A DNA stretch of 64,000 nt from Halobacteriales archaeon (GCA_018609935.1 JAHENH010000100.1:1-64000); one strand, 5' to 3'; counted from the first letter of the stretch, positions 27,324 to 39,200 are shown. Program-made: numbers and translations. The notes: a model not told the origin generated them from the letters alone.

Positions 27324-27779
27324 ATGGAGATAGAACTTTTAGTTGAAGGTGGTAATGCTAGTCCTGGACCACCTCTTGGTCCAGAGTTAGGGCCTACAGA
27401 TATAGATGTTGGTAAAGTAGTGGAAGCTATTAATAAAGAAACAGCTGATTTTGAAGGTACAGAGGTACCTGTTACTGTTATAATTGATGATGGAGAGTTT
27501 GAAATAGAGGTTGGAACACCTCCTACGGCCGAGCTTATAAAGGATGAGGTAGGTATTGAGACAGGTAGTGGCAAACCTAATGAGGAGTTTGTTGCTGATC
27601 TATCTATGGATCAGGTTAAAGATATAGCTAATATGAAATCTAGGGATTTACTTGCTAAGGATTTGAAATCATCTGCCAAAGAGGTTGTAGGGACGTGTGT
27701 TTCTTTGGGTATTACAATAGAAGATAAAGATCCTAGAGATGCTGCAGATTTGATAGAAAGCGGAGAATTAGAGGTATAA
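27324..27779 (+). CDS. rpl11: 50S ribosomal protein L11
   Basis: Component of the ribosomal GTPase-associated centre. The N-terminal EGGNASPGPPLGPELGP is the universal Pro-rich loop, and GTCVSLGITIEDKDPRDA ends the rRNA-binding C-terminal domain. Start at the ATG at 27324 (MEIELLVEGG, 151 residues); an in-frame upstream codon would add six unrelated residues. The protein is strongly acidic for an L11. The PIN-ATPase gene follows after 13 bases. Confidence 0.96.
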   Translation: MEIELLVEGGNASPGPPLGPELGPTDIDVGKVVEAINKETADFEGTEVPVTVIIDDGEFEIEVGTPPTAELIKDEVGIETGSGKPNEEFVADLSMDQVKDIANMKSRDLLAKDLKSSAKEVVGTCVSLGITIEDKDPRDAADLIESGELEV

Positions 27780-27786
27780 AGGAGGA
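27780..27786 (+). promoter_or_regulatory. Shine-Dalgarno supporting a TTG start
   Basis: AGGAGGA lies seven bases before TTG 27793 and about 33 bases before the first ATG, so the TTG is the functional start of the PIN-ATPase gene. Confidence 0.65.
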
Positions 27787-27792
27787 AAGCTT

Positions 27793-29592
27793 TTGGTCGC
27801 TCCTCATTTAAAAGATCTAATGAAGATAGTTCCGGATACGAGTGTTATTGTAGATGGGAGGATAGCGAGGAAAGTAAAGCAAGGGGATTTCAAAGGAGGA
27901 AAGGTTATTGTCCCCGAAGCAGTAGTTGCTGAGTTGGAGTCTCAAGCTAATAAAGGACGTGAGACTGGACAGAAAGGTATTGATGAGCTTAAAAGACTTG
28001 AAAAGCTTGCTGATAATGGATATATTGCACTAGAATATAAAGGTAGACGTCCAGATCTAGAGGAAATAAAGCTTGCTGATACTGGTGAGATTGATTCTAT
28101 AATTAGAGAAATAGCTGTTAAAGAAAATGCTACATTTGTAACATCAGATAGAGTTCAAAGTGAAGTAGCAAGAGCGAAAGGTTTAGATGTAATATATCTA
28201 AGACCTGAAAAACCTGATTATAGTAGTTTGAAACTTGAGGAATATTTTGATGATAAAACTATGATGGTACACCTAAAACAGGGAGCTAAACCTAGGGCTA
28301 AAAGAGGGGATATAGGTGATATGGAATTTAAAACGATTAGAAATAAAACCCTGAATAGAGGAGAGCTTGAGGAGATAGCTCAAGAAATAGCAGAAGCTGC
28401 TAAAAGAACGGATAAAGGTATGGTTGAAGTAGAGAGAGATGGAGCTACAGTAGTGCAACTTAGGGAGATGAGGATAGCTATAGCTCGTCCACCTTTTTCT
28501 GAAGGAATTGAGATTACAGCAGTTAAACCTATAGCAAAAGTTGGTATAGATGAATATAGGTTAAGTGAAGAGCTTAAAAATAGATTGTTAGAAGAAAGGG
28601 GTGTATTAATAGCAGGGTCACCAGGAGCAGGTAAGACTACTTTTGCTCAAGCAGTGGCAGAATTTTTAGACCAGGAAGGATTTTCGGTTAAGACTATGGA
28701 AGAACCAAGAGACCTACAAGTCGACGAAAATGTAACCCAATACAAAGAACTTGAGGGAAGCATGGAAAAAACAGCAGATGTACTATTGTTGGTTCGACCT
28801 GACTATACGGTATATGATGAAATGAGGGAATCAAATGACTTTGAAGTATATTCAGATATGAGGCTTGCAGGGGTTGGAATGATAGGTGTTGTACACGCAA
28901 CACGCGCTGTCGATGCAGTACAACGCCTAGTAGGTAGGGTTGAACTAGGTATGATTCCACAAATAGTAGATACAGTAGTCTTTATAGAGGAAGGAAAGAT
29001 AGAGAAAGTCTATGAAATAAAATTAAATGTTAAAGTACCAGAGGGTATGCTTGATGAAGACCTCGCACGTCCAGTAGTTGAAATATCAGATTTTGAAACA
29101 GGAGAACCAGAATATGAAATATACAGCTACAACAGACAAGTAGTTGTTACTCCTGTAGATGAATATAGGAAAGAAAAAAAAGAGATAGAAAAAGACCTAA
29201 AAAGAGAAATAAAAAACGTAGCAAACGGCAACATAGAAACCGAGATAAGAGGTAACAAAGCTATGGTGTGGGTTGATGAAAAAGACGCACCTAAAGTCAT
29301 TGGTAAAAATGGTGAAACAATAGATGAAATAGAAAGAAAAGTAGGTATAAATATAGAGGTCAGATCTAGAGGAGAAGAAAAAGTAAGAGTGAAACAAACT
29401 TCACGCCATGTAGTCTTAGAAATAGGTGACATGGAAGGAGAAGCAGTAGAAGTAAACGCAGACGGAAACCACATATTTACTGCTACAGTAGGTAGAAACG
29501 GAGAAATAAAAGTATCCAGAGGAAGCGAAATAGCAGATGAACTAGAAAACCTAGTAGAAAAAGGTAAAACAATCACCGCTCAACCAGTATAA
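27793..29592 (+). CDS. PIN domain-ATPase-KH domain protein (archaeal PilT-like PINc family)
   Basis: Conserved archaeal protein with three parts: an N-terminal PIN nuclease-like domain (about 10-140; [31 protein letters not shown]), a VirB11/PilT-type ATPase with Walker A GSPGAGKT at 275-282, and a C-terminal KH RNA-binding domain with [13 protein letters not shown] at about 495-507. The precise role is unknown; RNA processing or quality control is inferred. Translation begins at TTG 27793, supported by GGAGG seven bases upstream; the next ATG is at 27820. It follows rpl11 closely. Confidence 0.88.
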   Translation: MVAPHLKDLMKIVPDTSVIVDGRIARKVKQGDFKGGKVIVPEAVVAELESQANKGRETGQKGIDELKRLEKLADNGYIALEYKGRRPDLEEIKLADTGEIDSIIREIAVKENATFVTSDRVQSEVARAKGLDVIYLRPEKPDYSSLKLEEYFDDKTMMVHLKQGAKPRAKRGDIGDMEFKTIRNKTLNRGELEEIAQEIAEAAKRTDKGMVEVERDGATVVQLREMRIAIARPPFSEGIEITAVKPIAKVGIDEYRLSEELKNRLLEERGVLIAGSPGAGKTTFAQAVAEFLDQEGFSVKTMEEPRDLQVDENVTQYKELEGSMEKTADVLLLVRPDYTVYDEMRESNDFEVYSDMRLAGVGMIGVVHATRAVDAVQRLVGRVELGMIPQIVDTVVFIEEGKIEKVYEIKLNVKVPEGMLDEDLARPVVEISDFETGEPEYEIYSYNRQVVVTPVDEYRKEKKEIEKDLKREIKNVANGNIETEIRGNKAMVWVDEKDAPKVIGKNGETIDEIERKVGINIEVRSRGEEKVRVKQTSRHVVLEIGDMEGEAVEVNADGNHIFTATVGRNGEIKVSRGSEIADELENLVEKGKTITAQPV

Positions 29593-29846
29593 ACTATACC
29601 TATCTTAGAATCAGAAATTCAAGAATCAGAAGTTTATACAAATTCAACTAACACATCTCGAACAGATTGGCTTAATGGTTTCTAAAAGTAGTGAGGATGG
29701 AGTGGAATAAGTCTGTCCACAAAGACCGCTAGTGTCGTCTTTACCAGACGAAAACTCGGGAAGTTCGGGAAGACTGTATGGCAACTACATCTTTAATATC
29801 TTTTTATTCTTTAGAAACAGAAAAATTGAAAATATAGTTATATTTT
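29593..29846. other. Intergenic with unexplained hairpins
   Basis: The gap between two convergent genes (PIN-ATPase, hemE) contains a less AT-rich core at about 29655-29790. A perfect short hairpin CGTCT/AGACG is at about 29735-29750, and a longer-range pairing joins ACAGATT (29662) to AAGTCTGT (29709) just before an ACA. No tRNA or known RNA could be built from it. Possible structured RNA or worn element end. Confidence 0.3.
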
Positions 29847-30854
29847 TTAGTTTTTTAGATTTCTATTGTAGTTTTTCGCTTCTTCCACAAAAGCTTTTAC
29901 GTTTTCTGGTTTTGCATTTTTTGGAACTCCATGGCCAAGATTTAATATATGGCCTTTACTGTCTAGGTGTTCTAGTATTTTTCTAGTTTTTTGTTTTACA
30001 GTTTTTTCGTTTCCAAGAAGATACGCAGGGTCTAGGTTCCCTTGTATAGATTTTTCACCTAGCTCATTTTTAGCTTTTGAGATGTCTACAGTCCAGTCTA
30101 TACTTACTACATCAGCACCAGTTTCTTTTAACATAGATAGTTTTCCACCAGAATTTCTTGTAAATATTATAGTTGGAATATCTATCTGTTTTAATATTTG
30201 TTTATATGTAGGAAGGATGAATTCTTTGTAGTCATCAGGAGATAAAAATCCTGCCCATGTATCAAAAAGTTGTATTATATCTGCACCGCTATTTTGTTGG
30301 AACTTTAATACATCTGCTACTGTTTTAGATAGTTTTTCAAGTAGTTCTTTAAAACTTGATGGATGTTTAATCATAAAAGCTCTAGTTCCTATCTTGTCTT
30401 TATTTTCTATAGCATATGATGCCAATGTATATGGACCTCCAGCAAAACCTATTACACCTGCTTCATCCTGTATAGACTTTGATACTCTCTGTATTGTTTC
30501 TCCAACATACCAGAGTTCGTCTTCTATAGATGGTTTTTTTAGATTGATGTCGCTTGGTTTTTTAATTGGGTTATCTATTATAGGTCCTTGATCTCCAATT
30601 TCATAGTTAAACCCTACAGATTCTAGGGTTATTAATATATCAGAATAAATAACAACTCCATCTACTTTGAATTTATTCCAAGGTAATAATGAAATTTCTT
30701 CTGCAATTTCTGGGTTTTTTATTGCTTCTTTAAAGCTATATTTTTCCCTGATTTCTCTATATCTTGGAAGATATCTGCCTGCTTGCCTCATAAGCCAGAC
30801 CGGGGGTCTATCAGTTTTTTTTCCTCTTGCTGCTTTAATCAAAAGGTCTTTCAT
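29847..30854 (-). CDS. hemE: Uroporphyrinogen decarboxylase
   Basis: Converts uroporphyrinogen III to coproporphyrinogen III in haem synthesis. The N-terminal PPVWLMRQAGRYLPRYREIR is the diagnostic HemE motif. GFAGGPYTLASYAI at about 137-150 and the catalytic-cleft region IQLFDTWAGFLSP are present. C-terminal HILNLGHGVPKNAKPENVKAFVE is canonical. 335 residues. It overlaps the 3' end of rtcA by 20 bases on the same strand. Haem supply fits the haem-copper reductase in this window. Confidence 0.95.
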   Translation of the reverse strand: MKDLLIKAARGKKTDRPPVWLMRQAGRYLPRYREIREKYSFKEAIKNPEIAEEISLLPWNKFKVDGVVIYSDILITLESVGFNYEIGDQGPIIDNPIKKPSDINLKKPSIEDELWYVGETIQRVSKSIQDEAGVIGFAGGPYTLASYAIENKDKIGTRAFMIKHPSSFKELLEKLSKTVADVLKFQQNSGADIIQLFDTWAGFLSPDDYKEFILPTYKQILKQIDIPTIIFTRNSGGKLSMLKETGADVVSIDWTVDISKAKNELGEKSIQGNLDPAYLLGNEKTVKQKTRKILEHLDSKGHILNLGHGVPKNAKPENVKAFVEEAKNYNRNLKN

Positions 30855-31845
30855 TTTTTACTATAACAGGTTTTTCTTGTTCTATACTGATTTTAGTATC
30901 TAAAAGTTTCTCACATATCCAAGCATTTGTTTCAAGGTGCGATGTTTTCTCTGGAACAGAATATCTACCACCAAAAAGTGCTATATATGGAATAAGTTGA
31001 TCTCCTGTATATATATCTACTGTAGCATTTGAATTAATCATAGAGACAAGTTTCTCTCCAGCTTCTCTTCCTACTTTTTCAGCTGGCTTCCCGGGCTCAC
31101 CAAGTGCACTACCACCTAATATTGTCTTTTCGAATTTTCCCCAAACAGTTATAGAACTACCCGTAGATATCGCTTCATCCTTTTCTATAGCTATATCTAC
31201 AGGGAAATCTGATAAAATTGCTCCAGCGGATCTAGCCTGTCTTTTAGCAATGTCTACTGGAAGATTAGAACAATGTGAGACTCCTTCTATCTGTATTAAA
31301 CCCCCTCTACTATCTATATTTATAGAATTAAGTGTAGATGGGTATATCTCCAGATCTACTTTACCTCCACCTTCAGGATAATGACCTCTTTTTTTCAATG
31401 ATATGCCAAAATCTAAGCCAAACCCAGAAAGCAATTCTAATGTTACGTTTTCCAGATAGTCATATGTAGGGCTCCAACGAACATCTGTACCTCCAACAAC
31501 CTCTAACCTTACAGGAGAACTAGAATATAGAGAAACAGGAACAACAGCATGTATTAATAGGGTTATACTCCCAGCTGTACCAATATCTATTTTATAGGAT
31601 CCACCATCTATATTCCCAGGATCAAAAATTAACCTTTCGGATCCCTCAAAAACACCCTCTGTATATGCATTAGTTATATCAGATAAAACCTCAACAACAG
31701 AAAGATGCTGTCTTGCAAGACCAGAAGAGTCTCTACCAGCACGTATATTTTCAAGCTCAACTTTTCTACCAGTCAAGCTAGACAAAGAAAGAGCAGTCCT
31801 CAAAACCTGCCCCCCACCCTCACCATATGAAGCATCAATATACAT
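30835..31845 (-). CDS. rtcA: RNA 3'-terminal phosphate cyclase
   Basis: Converts RNA 3'-phosphates to 2',3'-cyclic phosphates using ATP. The N-terminus DASYGEGGGQVLRTALSLS is diagnostic, as are GRDSSGLARQHLSVVEVL and the RRGxYPxGGG-like GHYPEGGGKVDL. The catalytic His lies in the C-terminal TGDQLIPYIAL...HLETN region. I start at the ATG at 31845 (MYIDASYG, 336 residues), since an upstream ATG at 31866 adds seven residues without homology. Operon with hemE through a 20-base overlap. Confidence 0.93.
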   Translation of the reverse strand: MYIDASYGEGGGQVLRTALSLSSLTGRKVELENIRAGRDSSGLARQHLSVVEVLSDITNAYTEGVFEGSERLIFDPGNIDGGSYKIDIGTAGSITLLIHAVVPVSLYSSSPVRLEVVGGTDVRWSPTYDYLENVTLELLSGFGLDFGISLKKRGHYPEGGGKVDLEIYPSTLNSINIDSRGGLIQIEGVSHCSNLPVDIAKRQARSAGAILSDFPVDIAIEKDEAISTGSSITVWGKFEKTILGGSALGEPGKPAEKVGREAGEKLVSMINSNATVDIYTGDQLIPYIALFGGRYSVPEKTSHLETNAWICEKLLDTKISIEQEKPVIVKNERPFD

Positions 31846-31975
31846 AACTAAACCACCATCTACCACCTAAAAAACACACCCCAAACAATACAAACCCATT
31901 CTAATTCAACTAAAAACCAAATAAGTCGGTAGTCTTTTGATATATGCTACATAGATAATAATAAAAACCTAATAT

Positions 31976-32048
31976 GTTCCGATAGGGTAGTGGACTATCC
32001 TCCGGGCTTGCGGAGCCTGGGACCGGGGTTCAAATCCCCGTCGGAACG
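31976..32048 (+). tRNA. tRNA-Arg (anticodon GCG)
   Basis: Acceptor GTTCCGA pairs with TCGGAAC, with discriminator G. The anticodon stem CGGGC/GCCTG (one G-T pair) encloses TTGCGGA, giving anticodon GCG. The T-arm CCGGGGTTCAAATCCCCG is canonical. No intron. Confidence 0.95.
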
Positions 32049-32130
32049 AAATATATTAAGTTTAACTAGTATATTCTATTAAAAATATATTAATTAAGGT
32101 TATTCTATACGAGTTACTAAATCTATGATG

Positions 32131-33183
32131 CTATTTAAAAAGATATTCTCTTATTATATTTCTTACTTGATATCCTTTAAGTTCTTGGTTTAGATAGTCT
32201 AGTATAGCTGTTTTTATTTCATCACTATCAATTTCTCCATCTTTAATTTGATCATATCTATCTATATATACAATACTTGATATAAAGGAATTAGAAACCG
32301 AGGGATGTATCTCACTAGCTATATCATAAAGTGGATATATTGTTCTTGGAGCTGGCTGGCTTATATGGTTTACATCAACAAGTATTATTTGATTATTTAT
32401 TATAGCAGTGGTTTCATTATACGCATTTGTTTTAGGTATACTAGACCGAAACCCAGCAACTATCCATTTTGGATTCTCGTTTCTAACTATTTCCTGAGAT
32501 ATCACATAGTACCCTTGTTTGTCTGCAATATTTTCTGTTCCTGCAGTAGAGAGAACATCATTTATAAACGTGTTTTTTCCAGCTGTCCATCCATCACCCA
32601 GTGCATATAGAGATTTTGGATGGTCCAGGTTTTCCACATTTTGGGTTATACTGGTTACCTGGGTTTCCATCCACTCTACAGTACTTTGTGCCTGTCCACA
32701 ACTTCCTGTAATTTTTCCTATTAGATTTGTCTTCGAATATATATCCTCTATTTGTCCGGCAGCTTCGAACTTAAATACAGTTATATTTACATCTCTAAGC
32801 GATGATACAGTCCCATTTGATATTATGTTTGGAGCTAAAACAACATCTGGATCTTGAGCTATAATAGGTTCAATTTCCGTATTACCTGGCTGTACATTTA
32901 AGGTCTCTTTAGTGTCTGAATCTTCTAGATAGGATCCATGTTGTGATATAGCTACTACATTATTTTTTTCCCCTATCTCCCATAAAGTTTGAGAGCTACT
33001 AGGCCCTAATGAAACAATCCGAGTTGGTTCGTCTTCTAATACTACTTGTTGCTCTGTAGCATCTATCCCAGAAAACGGAAAACTACAATCTATACTCTGT
33101 GCACCAACAACAGATACAGAACCAGCTAAAAAGCCCACAAACAATACTAAAACGGATATAACGAAAATACGTCTATAACACAT
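32131..33183 (-). CDS. BtuF-like corrinoid ABC transporter substrate-binding protein
   Basis: An extracellular binding protein of the helical-backbone type (BtuF/FhuD family). It has a classic Sec signal (MCYRRIFVISVLVLFVGFL...GAQS), then TRIVSLGPSSSQTLWEIGEKNNVVAIS and EPIIAQDPDVVLAPN, the family signatures of the first lobe. Residues about 303-348 form an added C-terminal module with a Ca-binding-like DGEIDSDE followed by LQxxIxxWL-like helices, as in archaeal surface proteins; no C-terminal membrane anchor is seen. It lies 24 bases downstream of the B12-dependent reductase gene on the same strand, which supports cobamide as the ligand. Confidence 0.84.
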   Translation of the reverse strand: MCYRRIFVISVLVLFVGFLAGSVSVVGAQSIDCSFPFSGIDATEQQVVLEDEPTRIVSLGPSSSQTLWEIGEKNNVVAISQHGSYLEDSDTKETLNVQPGNTEIEPIIAQDPDVVLAPNIISNGTVSSLRDVNITVFKFEAAGQIEDIYSKTNLIGKITGSCGQAQSTVEWMETQVTSITQNVENLDHPKSLYALGDGWTAGKNTFINDVLSTAGTENIADKQGYYVISQEIVRNENPKWIVAGFRSSIPKTNAYNETTAIINNQIILVDVNHISQPAPRTIYPLYDIASEIHPSVSNSFISSIVYIDRYDQIKDGEIDSDEIKTAILDYLNQELKGYQVRNIIREYLFK

Positions 33184-33207
33184 AGGTTTACACCCTTTAA
33201 TTGATAT

Positions 33208-36200
33208 TTAGCATTTTGATACACATCCATCAGGACACTTCATACATCCCTCAGACATAACCAATTTAGCACCACATTCAGGACATCTAGGGTTCAAGTC
33301 ATCCCTATCAACATCCTCATCTATACTTGTATCTCCATCCTCACTTTCTCCAATCCTTTCATCTGTTTCCTCTGTTTGTATCTTTTCATCCTTTTTAGAT
33401 TTTTCATCCGGTATTGATTGCAGATTAACCTGTTTAGTACCTCCTGTCTTTATATTATAATCAATAGCTTTCGCTATAGCATCTGGAACCGAAAATACAC
33501 GTTTCTGACTTTCCTTATCACTTTCCGTGACAATTTTATCATAAGCAATCTCCGGACTCCTAATACCCTTCAATTGATCCACCACTTCTTGTGCAGACCC
33601 CCCACTACGTAGATATAAAGAAATAAGCCGTCCAATAGCCTCAGTATATGACTCAAGAAAACTACCAGACTTACCAACACTAATAAACACCTCAAACGGA
33701 CTACCTAACTTATCATTTATAGTGACATATACATTAGTATTACCCTCAAGTTCACTAGCAGGAGCTTTAACCTTATAGGTCTCACCAGACAACGACAATG
33801 GCCTATCCTCAGGAGTTGCAATACCACTAGAACCAACATCACCTCCAGAACCAGAACCAGATTCCACACCACTTTCTGTATCTATATTATATTTTTGTTC
33901 TAAATCTATGTCTTGTTGGGTTTTTTCTCCATTAGCCATATCAACATCTAATTCTTCAAGGAAATCTTCTAAATCTAATTCCCCCTGATCTATCAGTTGT
34001 TTCATTTTCTCTACAACCGATTCCTCATCAACTACATCACTACCACTACCGGTAGTTAAAACCTGTTTACTACGGCTACCATCCCTATAGACAGTAACAC
34101 CTTTACCACCATTATCATATATATACCGATAAACCTCCTTTATATCCTCAACACTAGCATCACTAGGGAAATTGCAGGTCTTACTAATTGCTGAATCCAC
34201 GCCTTCCTGTAGTGCACCCTGAACTTTAGCATGTTCCTTACCAGAAAGATCACCAGCAACAACAAACAAATCCTTTATTTCGTCTGGAACAGAATCCAAA
34301 TCATCAACACCATCAAACTCACCTCTATCCATTTTATCCTGAGCTTCAGACTTAACCTCTTCAACATCAATATCATTCACCTCCAAAACACGAAGGAAAT
34401 AATCATCAAACTCAACAAGCATATCCTCACCCTGAACATCCTGAGTCACATTCTTAAAATACGCAACATTATACATAGGCTCACAACCACCAGTCGTATT
34501 ACCAATCATCGAAGTCGTATTATGAGAGACAAAACCATTCGCAATGTAGGTGTTGTTCGAGGGAACGCTGATGTCCTTGGTGTAAGCAACACCATCGTCA
34601 ATTGATTCGACCGTATCGACGAACAATGTTGAAAGTCTACGTCCACCGATTGTGACCGGTTCTTCGGTTTTTTCTTCGATGGTCTGGAGAAGGTTGTAGG
34701 TGAGGCCGCTACGACGCTTGGCGTCGTTTACTTTATCTTTTATCGAGCGATCACAGTTTTCATAGTATCCCTCCGTCTCTCTGACAGCGTCAACAACGCT
34801 TGGCGGATACTTGTCCTTGCGATACGAACTCTCCTTCAATTCGATATCGGTTGACTTGTTGATGAAGCCGATCTCATCAAGGAATTTTTTATCTTGGGCT
34901 TTGTTCAATCCCCGGAGGTTAAATATAGAACTACTCTCCTCTGTCGAGTTGTTCCGACTATCATAACTGGTTAATGGCTTTTTATCCCGCTTGAATACGA
35001 TACCAAGACTAAGAAGAACTGTTTGAACCTGTTTTGCAAGTATTTCGGAAGTAGTGGAAAGTTCGATTTTGCGTGAGGCAGTTCCATCCGCTTCGAACAA
35101 CCCACGCAAGAAGGCACGCGTAACCTCTTTACCGGAATCAAGAACTTGGTCGGGAATGAATGCTGTGCGGCTACTCTTTTTCCATCCATTATCCTCGAAG
35201 AACCGCGTAACATGCTTACCACCAATGGAAACAATAACACAGTTTGCTTTCTCTTCAGTGGTAACAGTCACACCGAAAACGTGCTCTCCCAGATCTATAA
35301 GACGTTTGATTGTTTCGGGATATTCAGTATCGACGGCCAATTCAACACCGTTTGTCGTGTTGAGATGTCCATCACCGATGTAGAATCCGAGAAGAACCGC
35401 AAGTTCGGGGCTCATCCGCTCCGGAAGTTGGAGGTTCTGATCGCTTCTGAAGTGAATATTTTCACGTTCCGATATGTCGAGATAACTTGCCTCACCACGG
35501 TCGATATACGACCCTCGTTTTAGTACGATCGAGTCACCGGAGTTGATGTCGCGTACCTTTCGCCAGCGATATTCGTTCTCCTCGGTAAGAACCCTGAATT
35601 TGTGATCCGGGGTGGCAGCAATACTGAAGCCCGTTTCAGTCGTGATCGTTTTGACTGTGTCAAACCCGTTGTCGTACACTGCGTTCGCCGTCTTCGTTCC
35701 GCCGTCTGTCGAGACACCGACCTCGATCTCATCCCACATCTCGAACTCTGCGGTCGTCTCGTCGAGATTCTTGATCGGCCGTAGTCCCTCGTCGGTCGAA
35801 ACCAGCGAGTTCTCCTCGACACAGCCTGTGGGTGCGATAGTTGTGACATTATGGTTCCTTATAGGATAACCATCGTCCCAATCACTGGGATCCTCACCAA
35901 CATGTTGTTTAAACCATTCAGGATAATTTGTAGGATCGGCATACTTGGAATCTTCCCACATACTAAAACTACCACGACTACCCGCAAGCTCCCTAGACTT
36001 CTCTTTAGAACGATAATTGATATACTGCATCAACTGTCTAGCAATCTCGTTCGCTTCATCACCACCATATTTAACACCAACCTGGATATACAGCTGTGCA
36101 AGACCCATAATACCAAGACCAATCTTTCGCATACTAGAAACAGTATCCTCAATTTTCTCAATAGGAAAATCAGACATAGTGACCACATTATCAAGAAAAT

Positions 36201-39200
36201 GAGTGGAAGCATCAATCCGGTAATCAAACTCATCCCAATCAATAGCCTGGCCCAAAAACTCTTCAACTCTATCTTCTAAATTATTATCTTTAACTGAAAA
36301 CTCAAAATTGTCCCACAACTGTCTATCTCTATCCACAATAGTTGAAAGATTTATATGACCAAGGTTACAAGCTTCATATTCTTCAAGTGGCTGTTCACCA
36401 CAATTATGAACTACCAGACCATTAGCGACGAATGAGTTCGTGCCAGGTTCGGTTAGATCGTAGACCGCTTCATAGCCGTCGCGCTCAAAAGACTCAACTG
36501 TGACTTTAAATCGTTCAGTGTAGGATCTACGGTCATATTCATCGAATAATTCCTCAAGTTTGTCTGTTTTTGAGTTAAGCAGGAATCCTATCTCTTGGCT
36601 GAAACGGATGAGATTGTCCTTTACGATGACTAGTTCGTGTAAACTCTGTGTTTCGTATTCTTTCATATTACGGTGACCGTCGGGGAGTTCAGTAACACCA
36701 CTCTGTTTGCGATCTTCGTAGACCTTGCTTGCGATACCAAAGTTTAGTAGGAGTTGCTGCACTTCCTTGAGTAGATCTGCATCAACACTAGCGAGTGTAA
36801 CGGAGACACCCTTCTCGACGGTTCCCTGTACACTACCGTCAGTACTGAACAACGCCTGCAGGAAACCACGCGCCATTTCCTCACTACCTCGCATGATCAC
36901 GTCTGGAACCTGCAGTTTTTCGTCGACTAGTCCAGCCTGTTCAGCGTATTCATATAGACGTGTAGAGCGAATACGTTTTTCAACTACTTGTGTCCCTCGG
37001 TAGTCGTCATTCCAGCTGACTTTGTTGACACCAATTTCGTATTCCTCGCTACTTATCGGTTCGCGTACAACATTATTTACATCACTCGCAAACTGCTCAG
37101 AGATTTCTGCATCCTCATCGTAGAAATTCAGAACCGCGCGCTTTTCACCATCTTTCAAATGACCGTCACCGACTAGCCAACCTAAGACACGACCCTCTTC
37201 AGCGGATCCGTGTTGTCCGAATCCACCTTTCTGGTTCCGAATATGAACTGTCTGACCTAGTTCGAGGTTCTGCGCCTCGACCCACCCATCGTCGGTCATC
37301 ACACGATGGTCAGCAGTCAAGCGAAGTTCGTATCCCTCACTTGTTCTGAGCTTGTACACATCCTTCTCGCCAGTTTTGTAGACACTACTGGCTTCTTTCA
37401 CGTCGTCCTCACTGAGTCGCCCGTCTACCACTACATCACAAGCCACGCCGTGCTCGTACAATTCCTCGGCCGGAACGAGTCCGTTTCCTGTATGTATAAG
37501 AGTGTCGCCAGTTACACATGGGTTGGTTGCGAGCATTTGGTGGCTTGGATGTTTTTGTGTGTCGAAGCTGTGTTTTTTGTTTGTTTGGTCTATATAGAAT
37601 ACTCCTGGTTCTCCGTTTTCCCATGCTCCTTGTGCTATTCTATCCCAGATTTCTTTTGCTGGTATTTTGAGTGCTTCTCCTATTTCTACGTGTTGTTCTA
37701 GGTCGAACCAGCTGTAGAGTTGTTTTGTTTCTTCGGTTGCTATGTGTGGTTTTTCTGTTCTTGGGTTATATAGTGTGTAGTCTTCGTTGTTTTCTACTGC
37801 TTCCATGAATTCGTCTGTTACTCCTACTGATATGTTGAAGTTTGAGAGATGACCTTCTGCTGCGTTTCTTAGGTGTTTTGGTATTTTTCCGTCTCCATCT
37901 ATTAGTTGTCTTGCTTCTTGTAGTGCGTCTCCAAAGCTTGTATGTGTTGGGTCATCTGGATCGTTTAATCGAAGTGAGTATGCTAGGGATACGTCTTTGT
38001 TTTTTGCGTGTATAAAAAACGGTATGTCAGGGTGGTCTATCTTCATTATCCCCATCTGTGCGCCACGCCGTGTTCCTCCCTGAGCTACAGTTTCACATAG
38101 CTGGTCGAATGTACGCATAAACGTTATGGGTCCGCTTGCTATTCCTCCTGTAGATTTTACGATGTCTCCATAAGGACGAAGCCTCCAGAATGCATACCCG
38201 ACCCCACCTCCACTCTGAAAGATCTTAGATGCTTCTTTTACAGTTTGGTGTATGTCTCCCATGTCGTCTTCTGGACTGTCTACAAAACATGCGGAGAGTT
38301 GTTGTAGTTCATCACCTGCGTTCATGATTGTGGGGCTGTTATGGCTTACAAATCCATCTGCGACAAATGTGTTTCTATTTGGGACGTTTAGGTCGCATGC
38401 ATCTAGATATCCTGCATTTTCTATTGATTCAACTTTTTTATAGATTTGGTCTAGTTCGACTAGGTCTGCAATTGGGCTTTCCCAAAGTTCAGGATAAGTT
38501 TCTGCTATTCTTTTAAAGGCTTCAACTGATATGTCTTGGCTATATGGTGATGAAGAATCTATTATAAACTGGGAGATTTTTTTATAAAAGTCATGTCCAA
38601 GATCATCTCTTGAATGATACCATTCTTTTAGTTTAGATTGTTGGTTAGGTATTTTTGTTGATGCTTTTGTAGTTTCTTTGAATCTTTTGAGTGATTTATT
38701 TTTTCTAGATGATATAAAACCAATTTTTTCTGTAAATCTGCGTCCATATTCGTTTTTACGGATTGTAATTCTATATCCTCCTCTTTTTTTGGATTTTTTA
38801 CTTTCTATTCCAAGTCCTAAAAGTAGTGTTTGAACTTGTGAGGCTAGTTCACTAGATTTTGTATAATATGCAATTGCTCGTGTTTCTACGGATCCATCTC
38901 CCTCAAATAGTCCACTTAGAAATGCTGATATGCAATTCCTACCTGATTTTTGTATTTTGTCAGGTATTCTTGCAGATATAGAAGATTTTTTTGATAATCC
39001 ATTTTGTCGTAGGAATTTTACAACTGCTCTAATAGGTATTACTGATACAGTACAGTTTTTATCATCAAATTCCCTGGTTTTTGGTTCGTATCCAAATATA
39101 GTTTTGGTTAGTTCATCAAATACTTCTTTTAGATCTGGATCTTTCTTATCGAATGCAACCCTGACTCTTGTATCTTCAACTGATCCATCCGCGATAAGCA

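Noticed and set aside
29660..29722. H/ACA guide RNA candidate
   Set aside because: A 7-bp stem and an ACA are present, but no adequate upper stem or kink-turn could be drawn.
35520..35849. Additional frames over intein 3 on both strands
   Set aside because: They are by-products of the GC-rich codon use of the intein; the intein frame itself is continuous with the exteins and has all splice motifs.
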